64,000 bases of DNA from Burkholderia contaminans. GTDB lineage: Bacteria > Pseudomonadota > Gammaproteobacteria > Burkholderiales > Burkholderiaceae. Numbering within the stretch: position 1 is the stretch's first letter; every line of letters starts with the position of its first letter. A program made the translations under genes and the position numbers. The stretch spans positions 1,860,001-1,924,000 of the forward strand of contig NZ_CP090641.1 in assembly GCF_029633825.1 (NCBI RefSeq). Reading direction: 5' to 3'. A model generated the notes under the pieces. That model searched no databases. It had not been told where the DNA came from and saw only the letters and a list, made by a program, of their open reading frames with translations. Shown here one piece after another: positions 42,885 to 52,354 of this stretch.

Positions 42885-44597
42885 ATGATGCTGAAGAACC
42901 CCGCGACGAAGTACCGACCGTTCACGCCCGTCAACCTGCCGAACCGCGTATGGCCGACGCGCACGATCACGCAGGCGCCGATCTGGATGAGCACCGACCT
43001 GCGCGACGGCAACCAGTCGCTGTTCGAGCCGATGGACGCCGCGCGCAAGATGCGGATGTTCAAGATGCTGGTCGCGATCGGTTTCAAGGAGATCGAGGTT
43101 GCGTTCCCGTCGGCGTCCGAGACCGACTTCAACTTCGTGCGCGAGCTGATCGAAGGCGGCCACATTCCCGATGACGTGACGATCGAGGTGCTCACACAGG
43201 CGCGCGACGACCTGATCGAGCGCACCTTCGACTCGCTGCGCGGCGCGAAGCGCGCGATCGTGCACCTGTACAACGCGACCGCGCCGGAATTTCGCAAGAT
43301 CGTGTTCGGCCTCGACCGCGACGGCGTGAAGACCCTCGCGGTGAACGCCGCGCGCACGATCAAGCGCTTCGCCGACGCCGCGACCGATACGCATTTCACG
43401 CTGCAATACAGCCCGGAAACCTTCACGGCGACCGAGCTCGATTTCGCGAAGGAAGTGTGCGACGCCGTGTTCGACGTGTGGCAGCCGACGCCGGAGCACA
43501 AGGCGATCGTGAACCTGCCGGCCACCGTCGAAGTCGGCACGCCGAACTTCTACGCGGACCAGATCGAATGGATGCACCGCAACCTCGCGCGCCGCGATGC
43601 GCTGATCGTGTCCGTGCATCCGCACAACGACCGCGGCACGGCGGTCGCGGCGGCCGAGCTCGCGGTGATGGCCGGCGCGGACCGGATCGAGGGCTGCCTG
43701 TTCGGCAACGGCGAGCGCACCGGTAACGTCGATCTCGTCACGCTTGCGCTGAACCTGTACTCGCAGGGTGTCGATCCGGGCCTCGATTTCTCGCAGATCA
43801 ACGAAGTCGCGCGCACGGCCGAGGAATGCACGCAGTTGCCGATCCATCCGCGCCATCCGTACGTCGGCGACCTGGTGTTCACTGCGTTCTCCGGCTCGCA
43901 CCAGGACGCGATCAAGAAGGGCTTCGCGGTGCAGCGCCCCGATGCCGTGTGGGAAATGCCGTACCTGCCGATCGATCCGAGCGATGTCGGCCGCACGTAC
44001 GACTCGATCATTCGCGTGAACAGCCAGTCGGGCAAGGGCGGTATCGCGTACCTGCTCGAGCAGAGCTATGGCGTCGTGCTGCCGCGCCGCCTGCAGGTCG
44101 ACTTCAGCGCGGCCGTGCAGCGCCTGACCGACGACAGCGGGCTCGAGGTGACGAGCACGCAGATCTGGTCGCTGTTCCAGCAGGAATATGTGGAAGGCGA
44201 TGCGCCGTTGCGTTACGTCGGCCATGAGCTGACCGAGCGCGACGGCCGCGAGACGATCGTGCTGACCGCCGACGTGCACGGCGAGCGCCGCGTGTTGCGT
44301 GGTGAAGGCAACGGCCCGCTCGACGCGCTGATGCATGCGTTGCGTACGCCGCTGCGGATCCAGCATTACGAGGAGCGCGCGTTGTCACAAGGCGCCGATG
44401 CGAAGGCGATCGCGATCGCGGAACTGGCCGGCACGGGCGTGCGCGGCAGCGCGTTTGGCGTCGGCATCGACGCGAACCTGACGACCGCGTCGATCCGCGC
44501 GGTGATCAGCGGGATCAACCGCGCGTATGCGCGCGCGGACGAAGCGGTGCAGGCGACGTTTTTTGGGGTGCAGTCGGCGGTGAAGGCCGTCGCGTAA
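42885..44597 (+). CDS. leuA: 2-Isopropylmalate synthase
   Basis: A 570-residue enzyme that condenses 2-oxoisovalerate and acetyl-CoA in the first committed step of leucine biosynthesis. The catalytic TIM barrel has [73 protein letters not shown] (metal-binding HxH-type motif) and [16 protein letters not shown]. The last ~120 residues form the LeuA dimer/regulatory domain that binds leucine. It is the long 'LeuA type 2' form. GAGGA precedes ATG 42885; a second ATG follows directly. It is controlled by the leucine leader peptide at 42538. No other leu gene is nearby. Confidence 0.95.
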   Translation: MMLKNPATKYRPFTPVNLPNRVWPTRTITQAPIWMSTDLRDGNQSLFEPMDAARKMRMFKMLVAIGFKEIEVAFPSASETDFNFVRELIEGGHIPDDVTIEVLTQARDDLIERTFDSLRGAKRAIVHLYNATAPEFRKIVFGLDRDGVKTLAVNAARTIKRFADAATDTHFTLQYSPETFTATELDFAKEVCDAVFDVWQPTPEHKAIVNLPATVEVGTPNFYADQIEWMHRNLARRDALIVSVHPHNDRGTAVAAAELAVMAGADRIEGCLFGNGERTGNVDLVTLALNLYSQGVDPGLDFSQINEVARTAEECTQLPIHPRHPYVGDLVFTAFSGSHQDAIKKGFAVQRPDAVWEMPYLPIDPSDVGRTYDSIIRVNSQSGKGGIAYLLEQSYGVVLPRRLQVDFSAAVQRLTDDSGLEVTSTQIWSLFQQEYVEGDAPLRYVGHELTERDGRETIVLTADVHGERRVLRGEGNGPLDALMHALRTPLRIQHYEERALSQGADAKAIAIAELAGTGVRGSAFGVGIDANLTTASIRAVISGINRAYARADEAVQATFFGVQSAVKAVA

Positions 44598-44679
44598 CAG
44601 GGAAGCGGCCGGTCGCGCCGGCCGTCTCCGGTGCGGCTGCGTCGTCGTCGGTGCCGGCGGCGGCGCCGCACGGCCGGGC

Positions 44680-44932
44680 GAATGCGGCACGCAGCTCCGC
44701 CTTCATGAAGTCCACCCACGCGCGTGTCTCCGCGTCGAGATCAAGGTGCGGACCGATCCGCACAGTCGGGCCGGCGCGTGTCGCCGGCCCTGAGCGATAC
44801 GTCACGCGGCGCACATCGCACATCGTGCATCGATCGTGGATCGGACCCGCAAGCAAGGAACCGGTCGATCACGCGTGCGTTCGCGATGTCGACGAAGAAG
44901 GTGCTGTCCATCGGCACGATCAGGCATGTCAT
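44680..44932 (-). pseudogene. Possible LysR C-terminal remnant
   Basis: On the minus strand, TVRIGPHLDLDAETRAWVDFMKAELRAAF (44680-44766) reads like the last helix of a LysR regulator effector domain, with no HTH or barrel before it. A second natural-looking stretch, CLIVPMDSTFFVDIANARVIDRFLA (~44850-44930), lies upstream in another frame and is unassigned. The assignment is by pattern only. The remaining 44598-44679 stretch holds nothing recognisable. Confidence 0.3.
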
Positions 44933-44940
44933 GTACGACG

Positions 44941-44970
44941 TGCCGTGCCGTGCCGTGCCATGCCGTGCCG
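44941..44970. repeat. Pentanucleotide repeat, six TGCCG units (one variant)
   Basis: TGCCG x3, TGCCA, TGCCG x2 in tandem, ending 11 bp before the 3' end of the polymerase gene. This is the second five-base repeat in the window after the GCGAG array. Confidence 0.85.
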
Positions 44971-44981
44971 CGCGGTGACGG

Positions 44982-46427
44982 TCAGTAGGTTCGCGATCGC
45001 GATCGCCGCGGCCAGTTCAGCACGAACGCCATCGGCACGCCGAACAGCAGGATCCAGCGCACCGTGTAGTACACGAGCACGTTCGAGTCGAACAGGAAGA
45101 ACAGGAACGGCAGCGGCCACAGTACGGCTCGCAGCGGCAGCCACTTGCGCTCGCGCTTGCCCGTGTTGTTCTGCATGACGAGCAGCAGGGCGGGAATCAC
45201 GAACGCCAGGACGAATCCCGCGATGCCGAAGTTCACCAGGAATTCTCCCGGCATGCCGAACAGCAGGGTCGTCTTGTCGAGCGCGGTGCGTTCGAGATCT
45301 CGAACGATGTCGGATTTCTCCAGCGCGAACGTATCAGGCCGGTCGCTCCATAGCGCGCTCGGCACGACCGAGGCAACCGCGCCGACGAAGCTGCGCCCCA
45401 TCGGGTAGGCGTAGCCTGGTTGCGTGACCGCGTCGATCGCCAGCGTCTGCACGTCGAAGCGCGACAGGTCGCGGAACAGGAACGCGCTGACCGGGCCCAT
45501 GCTCAAATCGAGATCGCGTTGTTCGGCAAACCGCTGCGACAGATTCGCGACGTCGTCGTAGCCGAGACCGAACTTCAATGGCATCAGCAGCAGCCCGACC
45601 AGCGCCACGCCGATGCCGGCGGTCCGGATCGTGCGCGGGCCGATCCGCGCGACGAACGCGTGATGGATGAACAGCGCGAACACCAGCACGAACACGATGC
45701 CCTGGCGGCTTCCCGCGATGCCCGACGAAAGCCAGCCCAGCACGCCGAGCTGAACGAACGCCACGACGGTGAGCAGCGTACTGCGGCGGCGACGCATCGT
45801 CAGGCAGACGAAGACCCACAGCGGCGACGTGTTGGCCAGCGCCTGGATCACGCCCAACCCGCGAAACGGGTCGTTGTCAGTGCCGGTTTGTTCGACGCGC
45901 GTGTCGTACAGTTCGGCGATTCGTGCATAGCCGCCCAGCTTGATGTAGATGAACGCAAGCGCACCGAGCGACAGCAGTGCGAACAGGTACGCGAGTCCGC
46001 CCGCATACACGCCCGGTTCGAAGTGCCACTCGGGTTCGCGAAGGCGGCTGGCGTATGCATCGAGGGTCAGCTTGACCACCAGCACGCCGGCGATGCTCAG
46101 GCCGTACCAGAGCGCGACGGCGAGGCTGTCCTGCGGCAGCAGATGAAGATAGATCTCGTCTCCGGCCAGCAACTGCCAGAGCGGAAACACGCCCAGAAAG
46201 AAGAACAGGAAGATGCGGAACCAGCGCACGGTCGGGTTGCTCGGCCGGATGCCGGCGATGGCCAGCAGCAGCGCGCCGTTCAGCAACAGCAGCACGCCGT
46301 GCATGTGTCCGGTCAGCAGGAGCGTTGCGACGCTCGCCGCGAGCGCGCCGACGACGCACGTCGTTCCGATCATGCTCCAGCCGCTGCGTGAGCGGCGTGC
46401 GTCGCGGGTCGAGCGCAGCGTATTCAT
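44982..46427 (-). CDS. Wzy-like exopolysaccharide polymerase
   Basis: A 481-residue protein with about ten to twelve membrane helices (e.g. GVLLLLNGALLLAIAG, IFLFFFLGVFPLWQLLAG, GVYAGGLAYLFALLSLGALAFIYIKLGGY, LFVLVFALFIHH-like segments). A large central loop (YDDVANLSQRFAEQRDLDLSMGPVSAFLFRDLSRFDVQTLAID; MGRSFVGAVASVVPSALWSDRPD) is of the kind seen in O-antigen/EPS polymerases. It should join lipid-linked repeat units in the periplasm. Its ATG overlaps the stop of the glycosidase gene (ATGA). It is the last gene of the EPS operon. Wzy identity rests on topology and position, because these proteins share little sequence. Confidence 0.8.
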   Translation of the reverse strand: MNTLRSTRDARRSRSGWSMIGTTCVVGALAASVATLLLTGHMHGVLLLLNGALLLAIAGIRPSNPTVRWFRIFLFFFLGVFPLWQLLAGDEIYLHLLPQDSLAVALWYGLSIAGVLVVKLTLDAYASRLREPEWHFEPGVYAGGLAYLFALLSLGALAFIYIKLGGYARIAELYDTRVEQTGTDNDPFRGLGVIQALANTSPLWVFVCLTMRRRRSTLLTVVAFVQLGVLGWLSSGIAGSRQGIVFVLVFALFIHHAFVARIGPRTIRTAGIGVALVGLLLMPLKFGLGYDDVANLSQRFAEQRDLDLSMGPVSAFLFRDLSRFDVQTLAIDAVTQPGYAYPMGRSFVGAVASVVPSALWSDRPDTFALEKSDIVRDLERTALDKTTLLFGMPGEFLVNFGIAGFVLAFVIPALLLVMQNNTGKRERKWLPLRAVLWPLPFLFFLFDSNVLVYYTVRWILLFGVPMAFVLNWPRRSRSRTY

Positions 46428-47791
46428 AGCGAAGGTGCGCCCGTCGTCCAGCCGCTGTAGTAACCGTACAGGCTGCTGTAGTCGTGTTCGGTGATCGCCA
46501 GCTCGCCGGTGCGGTCGAGCACGACGCGCCCGTCGCGAACGAGCGTGAACCTCGGCTGCCCGGGCAGACTCGGCACGTCGACGAATGAAATGCCGGCCGG
46601 CAGCGGGCGGTGGTATTCGCGTCCACCCTGGCGGACGGTCAACCGTGCAGGATGCGTCAGGAATGCGCACACGAACACGCGATCGACCAGCGGGCCCTGC
46701 GGCATGTCCGGCGGCGGATAGGTGGGCGCCGCCGCACCGTCTGCGGCGATCTCGCCTTGCGCGGCCGGCGACAGGCGATAGAAATGGAACAGTTCGTCGC
46801 GCTCGATCGGCGGCGGGCTGCCGGTCTTGAACCAGCGTATGTAGTAGCGCGACGCGCGCAGATAGCCCTCGTGGCTCAGGATCGGACCGAAGCGTGCGTG
46901 ATAGACGACGGGTTGCCGGGCGCCGCCGGTCGGCGCGACATACGTCGATTCCGACCAGTCGTTCCAGGTCACGATCTGCACCCAGGTCGCACGCGATTCA
47001 ATCGCCGCGCGCCATTCCTCGGCCATGCCGGCAAACCCGTTCGTCTCGAACGCGCGATAGTTCGTGCCTTGCGGCAGGCCGCGGTAGTACGGTGTCACCG
47101 GGGTCATGAACGTCTTGCCGGCGTTGCGCAGGGCCGGGGCCAGCGCGCGCGTGGAGCGGGCCAGCAGCGACGGCGCGCCCGCCGCGCCGAAGTAGAAGTA
47201 ACCGTCCGCCGGACCGATCCGCTCGACGATGTCGGCCGCCACGTTCGCGTCGATTTCCCGTTCGCCGGTGCGCGGGAACAGGTGCGGCACGAAATACGCG
47301 CCGAGGCGCTGCGCGGTCGCCAGCAGCGATGACGCGTGAGTGCCTTCGAGTCCGCCCAGCGCGTACGCCGACACCATCGGGCGCCCGTCCACCATCAACT
47401 GCGCGCGGCGTCCGCGAACGGTCCGCACGATGTCCTCGAGCTCGTCCTGCGCGCGGCCGTCGGCGGACACGAACAGCGCGAACGCGCCGTCGAAGCGATC
47501 GGCCGCATCGTACATTGCCTCGACCCGCCGCTTGTAATACGGCTCGAACGCGCTCCAGCCGCCGCAATTCAGCGCGAAGCCGTCGATGCCGGCGGCCATC
47601 GCGTCCTGCATTTCCTGTGCGTACTGATCGGCGCTGGTGACTTTTCCGTCTCTCGGCCACGCGACCATGTAGTGCGCGAAGACCTTGCGCGTGACCGGGG
47701 CGCCGCTCGCTTCGGCCGTGCGCGCGCGAAGCAGCTCGCCCGGGGTCAGTGCGGCAGCGACCGTCGTCGCGATGAAGGATCGTCGTTTCAT
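46424..47791 (-). CDS. GH71-type glycoside hydrolase, exported, in EPS operon
   Basis: A 455-residue protein with a twin-arginine-like signal (MKRRSFIATTVAAALTPG). The body has features of glycoside hydrolase family 71 (alpha-1,3-glucanase/mutanase): KVFAHYMVAWPRDGKVTSADQYAQEMQDAMAAGIDGFALNCGGW near the start and VQIVTWNDWSES near residue 280, where the acidic catalytic residues lie. The C-terminal ~120 residues look like a beta-sandwich. It sits between flippase and polymerase genes with four-base ATGA overlaps on both sides. It could trim or edit the nascent exopolysaccharide in the periplasm. The family call is from motif memory; the substrate is unknown. Confidence 0.75.
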   Translation of the reverse strand: MKRRSFIATTVAAALTPGELLRARTAEASGAPVTRKVFAHYMVAWPRDGKVTSADQYAQEMQDAMAAGIDGFALNCGGWSAFEPYYKRRVEAMYDAADRFDGAFALFVSADGRAQDELEDIVRTVRGRRAQLMVDGRPMVSAYALGGLEGTHASSLLATAQRLGAYFVPHLFPRTGEREIDANVAADIVERIGPADGYFYFGAAGAPSLLARSTRALAPALRNAGKTFMTPVTPYYRGLPQGTNYRAFETNGFAGMAEEWRAAIESRATWVQIVTWNDWSESTYVAPTGGARQPVVYHARFGPILSHEGYLRASRYYIRWFKTGSPPPIERDELFHFYRLSPAAQGEIAADGAAAPTYPPPDMPQGPLVDRVFVCAFLTHPARLTVRQGGREYHRPLPAGISFVDVPSLPGQPRFTLVRDGRVVLDRTGELAITEHDYSSLYGYYSGWTTGAPSL

Positions 47792-49086
47792 GAGCTCTCC
47801 TGTTCAGTGTTCGCTGGCCCGGCCCGGTGCCGGCCGCGAGGCGGGGCACGGCGTGTCAGCAGCACGCACGACGACGTCAGGATGACGAGCGCCGCGGCAC
47901 CGACGCCGCAAATCGCGCCTTGAACGCCGAATTGCCAGCCGAGCGCCGCGACCAGCGCGAGCGTGAGCGCGGCCTCGCACGACGCCATCTTCACGAACGC
48001 GCGCCGGCTGCGCGCATACAGCCACAGCGACAGGATCCGGCAGAGAAACACGAGGCAGGCGCCAAGCAGCACGGCGAACACGAATGCGAACTGATGCGAC
48101 CGGCTGCCGATCGACTGAACCGGAAACAGCCGGACTTCCAGCAACGCGTACGACGCGGCGGCCAGCGCGATGCCGCACGCCAGCAGGCCTGCCGCGAGCG
48201 TGCGGCCGAACCCGGCTCCGCCGATCAACCGCGATACCCGTCCGTCGTTTCCGCTGATCGCCAGCGAGAACGACTGTCCGAAGTTGAAGGCCAGATTGTT
48301 GAAGCCCTTGGCGACGCGATACAGTGCGGCGCCGGCCGGCCCGACAACGGCGGAAACGATCAGGACGTCCAGATGCTTGGCGCCGGACAGCACGGCGTTC
48401 GCATACCAGCTGCTCAGCATTTCGCCGCGCGCCTGCGCGATGAAGTCGCGATACCAGCCGAGCCCGCCGCGCGCGGGCGCCTGCCGGCGCTCCGGTTCAT
48501 GATCGGCCGTGTCGCGGCGCCGCAGCCACAGGTACGCGGCAAGCAACATCGCGCCATACGCGGCTTCCACCAGCAGCAGCAGATCGGGGAAATGGCTGCG
48601 CAAGCCCGCGAATTCGGCAAGCAATGCGATCACGGCCAGGCGCGATAACGCGGAAATCGTCGAGATCGCGAGCACCACGCCGTTGCGCTTCGTCATCCGG
48701 AAGAACCCGAGCGCGAAATGCGACAGCCCGTAGCACACGGGTGCGATCACCAACATCGCAGTCCAGTTCGGCAGCGCGATCGAGCCGGTCCGGCCGAGCA
48801 CGGCGCAGGCCACGCAGAACAGCACGGCCGAGCCGATCGCGCTGACGCAGTCGAGCCGGAGCAGGCCCGGAAACCGCGCGCGGATGCGATCGATCGTATA
48901 GATGCGTGCGGAACCGAAGTTGAACACGTCGATGGCGACGTAGAACAGCGCCAGCAACGCATACGATCGCCCGACCAGGACGGAGTCGAAGAGATGCAGC
49001 GCCAGTGCCGCGACGGCGAAATTCACCAGCGCCGGCAAGCCGGCGCTGGCGACGACGTGGATCAGGTCAGCGTTCAGGCGGCGCAT
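47788..49086 (-). CDS. Wzx-like polysaccharide flippase
   Basis: A 432-residue polytopic protein with twelve or so helices and the general layout of the MOP/PST exporters. It has an N-terminal LIHVVASAGLPALVNFAVAALALHLF, a central FIAQARGEMLSSWYANAVLSGAKHLDVLIVSAVVGPAGAALYRVAKGFNNL (the 'AALYRVA' region typical of Wzx) and a C-terminal helix bundle. It should flip the lipid-linked repeat unit to the periplasm. It overlaps the upstream glycosyltransferase by 13 bp and the downstream glycosidase by four. Confidence 0.85.
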   Translation of the reverse strand: MRRLNADLIHVVASAGLPALVNFAVAALALHLFDSVLVGRSYALLALFYVAIDVFNFGSARIYTIDRIRARFPGLLRLDCVSAIGSAVLFCVACAVLGRTGSIALPNWTAMLVIAPVCYGLSHFALGFFRMTKRNGVVLAISTISALSRLAVIALLAEFAGLRSHFPDLLLLVEAAYGAMLLAAYLWLRRRDTADHEPERRQAPARGGLGWYRDFIAQARGEMLSSWYANAVLSGAKHLDVLIVSAVVGPAGAALYRVAKGFNNLAFNFGQSFSLAISGNDGRVSRLIGGAGFGRTLAAGLLACGIALAAASYALLEVRLFPVQSIGSRSHQFAFVFAVLLGACLVFLCRILSLWLYARSRRAFVKMASCEAALTLALVAALGWQFGVQGAICGVGAAALVILTSSCVLLTRRAPPRGRHRAGPANTEQESS

Positions 49087-50252
49087 CGTTCGATCAGGTA
49101 ACGGCAGTACGCGTCATACTTTTCCTGCAGCGCCGAATACGAGAAACCGGCGGCCTTCGCCTGCTGGCGGGCACGCATGTCGACGAGCTGCGCCGGGTCG
49201 CGCGCGATCGCATCGATCGCGGCTTCGATCGCATCGACCGAGCCGGCCCGGATCAGGTCGCTCGCCGGCAGCACTTCCGGAATCCCGCCCACGCGCGTGC
49301 CGAGCACCGGCGTGCCGACCGCCATGGCTTCCAGCATCGCGCGCGGCATGCCCTCCTGCAGCGACGGCAGCACGAACAGATCGTGTTCCGCGACCATCGC
49401 GCAGGCCGTTTCCGACGACACCTGCCCGCGGAACGCCACCCCGTTCGCGATGCCCAGTGCGTGCGCCATGGCTTCCAGTTCCGCGCGCAAGGCACCGTCG
49501 CCGACGAGCGTGAGGACGACGGCCACGTTCTTGCGCCTCAGGCGCGCCACGGCTTCGAGCAGCGCGACGTGTCCCTTGCTCCGGTTGTGCATCATCGATA
49601 CGTTGATCAGCCGCAGCGATCCGGGCTGCGCACGTGCGGCGGGATCGCGCGCGACGAAGAGCCCGTCCGGCAGGAACGCGTCGCTGAAGCCGAACGAAGC
49701 GGTGCGCGCACGCGGCGGATACTTTTCCTGCAGATACGCCTCCGTCACGTAGCGCACGCTTTGCGCCCGCCGAGCGGCGCATGCGGTCGCGCGGCAATGA
49801 AGCCATTTCGCGACGCGGCGCAGCGGGTGATCTGACGCCGCCTTGCTGAAGTAATCCTCCGGATCGGCCACGATTTCGGCCGAGAACGGCTTGCGCATGA
49901 CCCAGCACAGCAGCAGCGCGAGCGTCGCGACGTTGCCCGGAAAGCGGATCACCAGCGTTTGCGCGCCGCGGAGCGCGCCGATCAGCCGCGCCGTCGCACG
50001 CGGCAAGCCCGGAAGCCAGTGGCGGGCGCCGCGAATCGCGCCGAGATCGACGAACGACGTAGTCGGCCCGGTCACGAGCGAGCCGATCGGTCGCGTTTTC
50101 GGAAACGCGCGCGCGACGATCCGCACCGCATCGAAATGCGGTGCAAAGCGGCCCGCGAACTTTTCGTGACCCATGTGGGGACTGTAGATTTCGCGGCCGA
50201 CCCGCGAAAAATTACCGTCCATCACGAAGGTGATGGAACTGCTCGATTTCAT
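49074..50252 (-). CDS. GT4-family glycosyltransferase
   Basis: A 392-residue GT-B fold glycosyltransferase. The N-terminal domain has FVMDGNFSRVGREIYSPHM and the C-terminal nucleotide-sugar domain has LRLINVSMMHNRSKGHVALLEAVARL, VVLTLVGDGALRAELEAMA and the E-x7-E motif region LFVLPSLQEGMPRAMLEAMAVGTPVLGTRVGGIPEVL. ATG 50252 is chosen because AAGGA lies seven bases upstream; an alternative ATG is ten codons later. The gene thereby overlaps the pyruvyltransferase gene by 41 bases. It adds one sugar of the EPS repeat unit; the donor cannot be read. Confidence 0.88.
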   Translation of the reverse strand: MKSSSSITFVMDGNFSRVGREIYSPHMGHEKFAGRFAPHFDAVRIVARAFPKTRPIGSLVTGPTTSFVDLGAIRGARHWLPGLPRATARLIGALRGAQTLVIRFPGNVATLALLLCWVMRKPFSAEIVADPEDYFSKAASDHPLRRVAKWLHCRATACAARRAQSVRYVTEAYLQEKYPPRARTASFGFSDAFLPDGLFVARDPAARAQPGSLRLINVSMMHNRSKGHVALLEAVARLRRKNVAVVLTLVGDGALRAELEAMAHALGIANGVAFRGQVSSETACAMVAEHDLFVLPSLQEGMPRAMLEAMAVGTPVLGTRVGGIPEVLPASDLIRAGSVDAIEAAIDAIARDPAQLVDMRARQQAKAAGFSYSALQEKYDAYCRYLIERCAA

Positions 50253-51306
50253 GACGGATCCTTTCGACCATCTCGTTGTAGCGACCCGCGCCTTCCGCGT
50301 GCATCGCCTGCCAGTAAGCGCCGTCGTCTTCCGCGACCTCGCGCGCCAGTGCGGCGACGCGATGCGCGTCGAAGTCGCTCGCATGCACGACATAGCGCGA
50401 CAGCCCGAGGTCGTCGTAAGCGGCGTGGCCCTTGCGCTCGTAGGCGATATGAATGCTCGGCACGCCGGCCAGCACGCTTTCGAGGCTGCCGTGCAGGCGG
50501 ACGGAGACGACCACCGGGCGCTCGCGTGCGACGAGCGTCGCCAGGTCGTCGACTTGCCCGACACCGAACGTGTCGCGGTAGAACGTGTCGTCGCCGTTGC
50601 CGCGGCCGCTGCTTTGCAGCGCGAAACCCGCGTCCGGCAGCAGCTTTCCGAGGCGGCGCAGATTGACGACGTAGTCGTCGCGATACGGCTTGCCCTTCAG
50701 GTCGCGGAACACGAACCGGATCGGGCGGGTACGTTGGATACTGCGCTTCGCAGCCGACTCGCGGCGCGGCGTCCGGGCGATCTCGAGCACGACGAGATCG
50801 CCCGTGCGGATGCCGTGCGGATGCGCGAGCTCGTCGACGCTCTGGTCGTCGCGCAGGAACACGACATCGACGCAGCGTCGCACCAGCGCGGCCAGCAGCG
50901 CGCCGGGCAGGGACTTCAGCGGACCGATGCTCTGCGGCAGATAGATCGAGCGCTTCGTGCGGCGCAACGCCGTGCAGGCCAGCTGGCTGCCGTGCGCGAT
51001 CAGCGCTTTCCAGCCCTCGATGCCGCTGGACGCGCGCAGGTAACCGCCGCCCACGCCGAAGAACAGCGCGGGCCGCGCACGGCCGAGCCCGCGCACGGTC
51101 TCGACGCAGAACCGGGCCAGCGACCAGAGGCGGACGTTCGCATCGTCGAGATAGCCGTCGAACGAGGCCGGATCGAGACAGACGATCGTGACGACATCGT
51201 CGATGCCGGCGGCGCGGATCGCCTTCAGGCTCAGCTTGACCAGCAGGCCATCGCCGCTGTTTCGCGAGCTGTACGCGTGCAGGAGATAGACGTCAGGCTT
51301 GTTCAT
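50212..51306 (-). CDS. Polysaccharide pyruvyltransferase family protein
   Basis: A 364-residue protein with the PS_pyruv_trans profile: YLLHAYSSRNSGDGLLVKLSLKAIR, ALFFGVGGGYLRASSG, RSIYLPQSIGPLKS, VVFLRDDQSVDEL and a C-terminal VVVSVRLHGSLESVLAGVPSIHIAYERKG. The family transfers pyruvate from PEP to sugar hydroxyls, forming acidic ketals on EPS; some members act on other groups. It implies that the repeat unit is pyruvylated, hence anionic. It overlaps both neighbours. Confidence 0.88.
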   Translation of the reverse strand: MNKPDVYLLHAYSSRNSGDGLLVKLSLKAIRAAGIDDVVTIVCLDPASFDGYLDDANVRLWSLARFCVETVRGLGRARPALFFGVGGGYLRASSGIEGWKALIAHGSQLACTALRRTKRSIYLPQSIGPLKSLPGALLAALVRRCVDVVFLRDDQSVDELAHPHGIRTGDLVVLEIARTPRRESAAKRSIQRTRPIRFVFRDLKGKPYRDDYVVNLRRLGKLLPDAGFALQSSGRGNGDDTFYRDTFGVGQVDDLATLVARERPVVVSVRLHGSLESVLAGVPSIHIAYERKGHAAYDDLGLSRYVVHASDFDAHRVAALAREVAEDDGAYWQAMHAEGAGRYNEMVERIRHEIEQFHHLRDGR

Positions 51307-52354
51307 AGATCCGCATCAGCGATTTCAGGAAGTGTTCCTGCCTGAAGGTCTGGTCGAACACGTGCCGCGCGTTGTTGCCCATGCGCCGGCAGTTGTCGAC
51401 CGTCAGGCGGTTCAGGTTGTCGGCGAGGCACGGCCCGGTGAGCTCGGTGAGGATGATGCCGTTGTAGCCATGGATCACCTGCTCGGGCAGCGAGCTTTCG
51501 CCGGAGACGACGAGCACCTTGCCGGCACGCATCGCCTCGATCGGCACCAGCGCCAACCCTTCCCAGCGGGACGGCACGATCACGACGTCCATGGCCTGCA
51601 TCGCGGCCTTCGTAGCAGCGGCGTCGACCCAGCCGTGGTAGACGATCCGTGAATCGTCGCCGCGGCCCGTCTCGACGCCGCCGCGCACTGCCATGCCGTA
51701 CACGTTGATTTCGATGCCGGCCTTCAGCGCGGGTATCGCATCGAGCACGATGTCGAAACCCTTCTGATAATCGAGGCGCCCGAAGTAGCCGACCCGGATC
51801 GTCGCGTTGCCGGACGGGCGGTCGAGAACGGCCCTCGCGTCGTCGGCGGCGATCCCCGTATAGACGAGGTCCACCTTCGACATCGGCATCCGGTACTTGC
51901 GCGCGGCCCGCAGTTCCTCCAGCGACATGCAGACGATCCGGTCGCACCGGCGGGCCAGCAGGCGCTCGGTCAGCGCGTAGCCCAGCCGCGTGACGGTGCC
52001 GACATCCTTCTTCAGGAACGCCCACGCATGCGGCGTATAGAGGACCTTCGCGCGGGGATGCCGGAGCAGGCGCACGTACACGCCGGGGAACGTGCTGTGG
52101 CAGTGGATCACGTCCGGGTCGACGGCCTTCAGCAATGCGCGGATCTCGCGCGCGACCCGCGGGATGCGCGCCGGGTGCCGGCTCGACCGGTAGCCGATCA
52201 GCGTCAGCCCGTCCACGCCGGTCGTGCCGGACATCTTGTCGGGGTCGCAGATCAGCAGGACTTCGTTGCCGAGCGCGATCTGCTCGCGAGCCAGCGCGCC
52301 GACGTAGGTGGCGATGCCGCCCACCCAGGTTTCCACCACATGGACGATCCTCAT
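51293..52354 (-). CDS. GT4-family glycosyltransferase
   Basis: A 353-residue glycosyltransferase: N-terminal MRIVHVVETWVGGIATYVGALAREQIALGNEVLLICDP, VIHCHSTFPGVYVRLL and YTPHAWAFLKKD; C-terminal IRVGYFGRLDYQKGFDIVLDAIPAL and VVIVPSRWEGLALVPIEAMRAGKVLVVSGESSLPEQV, with the GT4 E-x7-E spacing. ATGA overlap with wzc upstream and 14 bp overlap with the pyruvyltransferase gene downstream. Confidence 0.9.
   Translation of the reverse strand: MRIVHVVETWVGGIATYVGALAREQIALGNEVLLICDPDKMSGTTGVDGLTLIGYRSSRHPARIPRVAREIRALLKAVDPDVIHCHSTFPGVYVRLLRHPRAKVLYTPHAWAFLKKDVGTVTRLGYALTERLLARRCDRIVCMSLEELRAARKYRMPMSKVDLVYTGIAADDARAVLDRPSGNATIRVGYFGRLDYQKGFDIVLDAIPALKAGIEINVYGMAVRGGVETGRGDDSRIVYHGWVDAAATKAAMQAMDVVIVPSRWEGLALVPIEAMRAGKVLVVSGESSLPEQVIHGYNGIILTELTGPCLADNLNRLTVDNCRRMGNNARHVFDQTFRQEHFLKSLMRIYEQA

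Noticed and set aside
42801..44366. Long minus-strand frame opposite leuA
   Set aside because: Pure antisense of an unambiguous leuA; no domain-like sequence.
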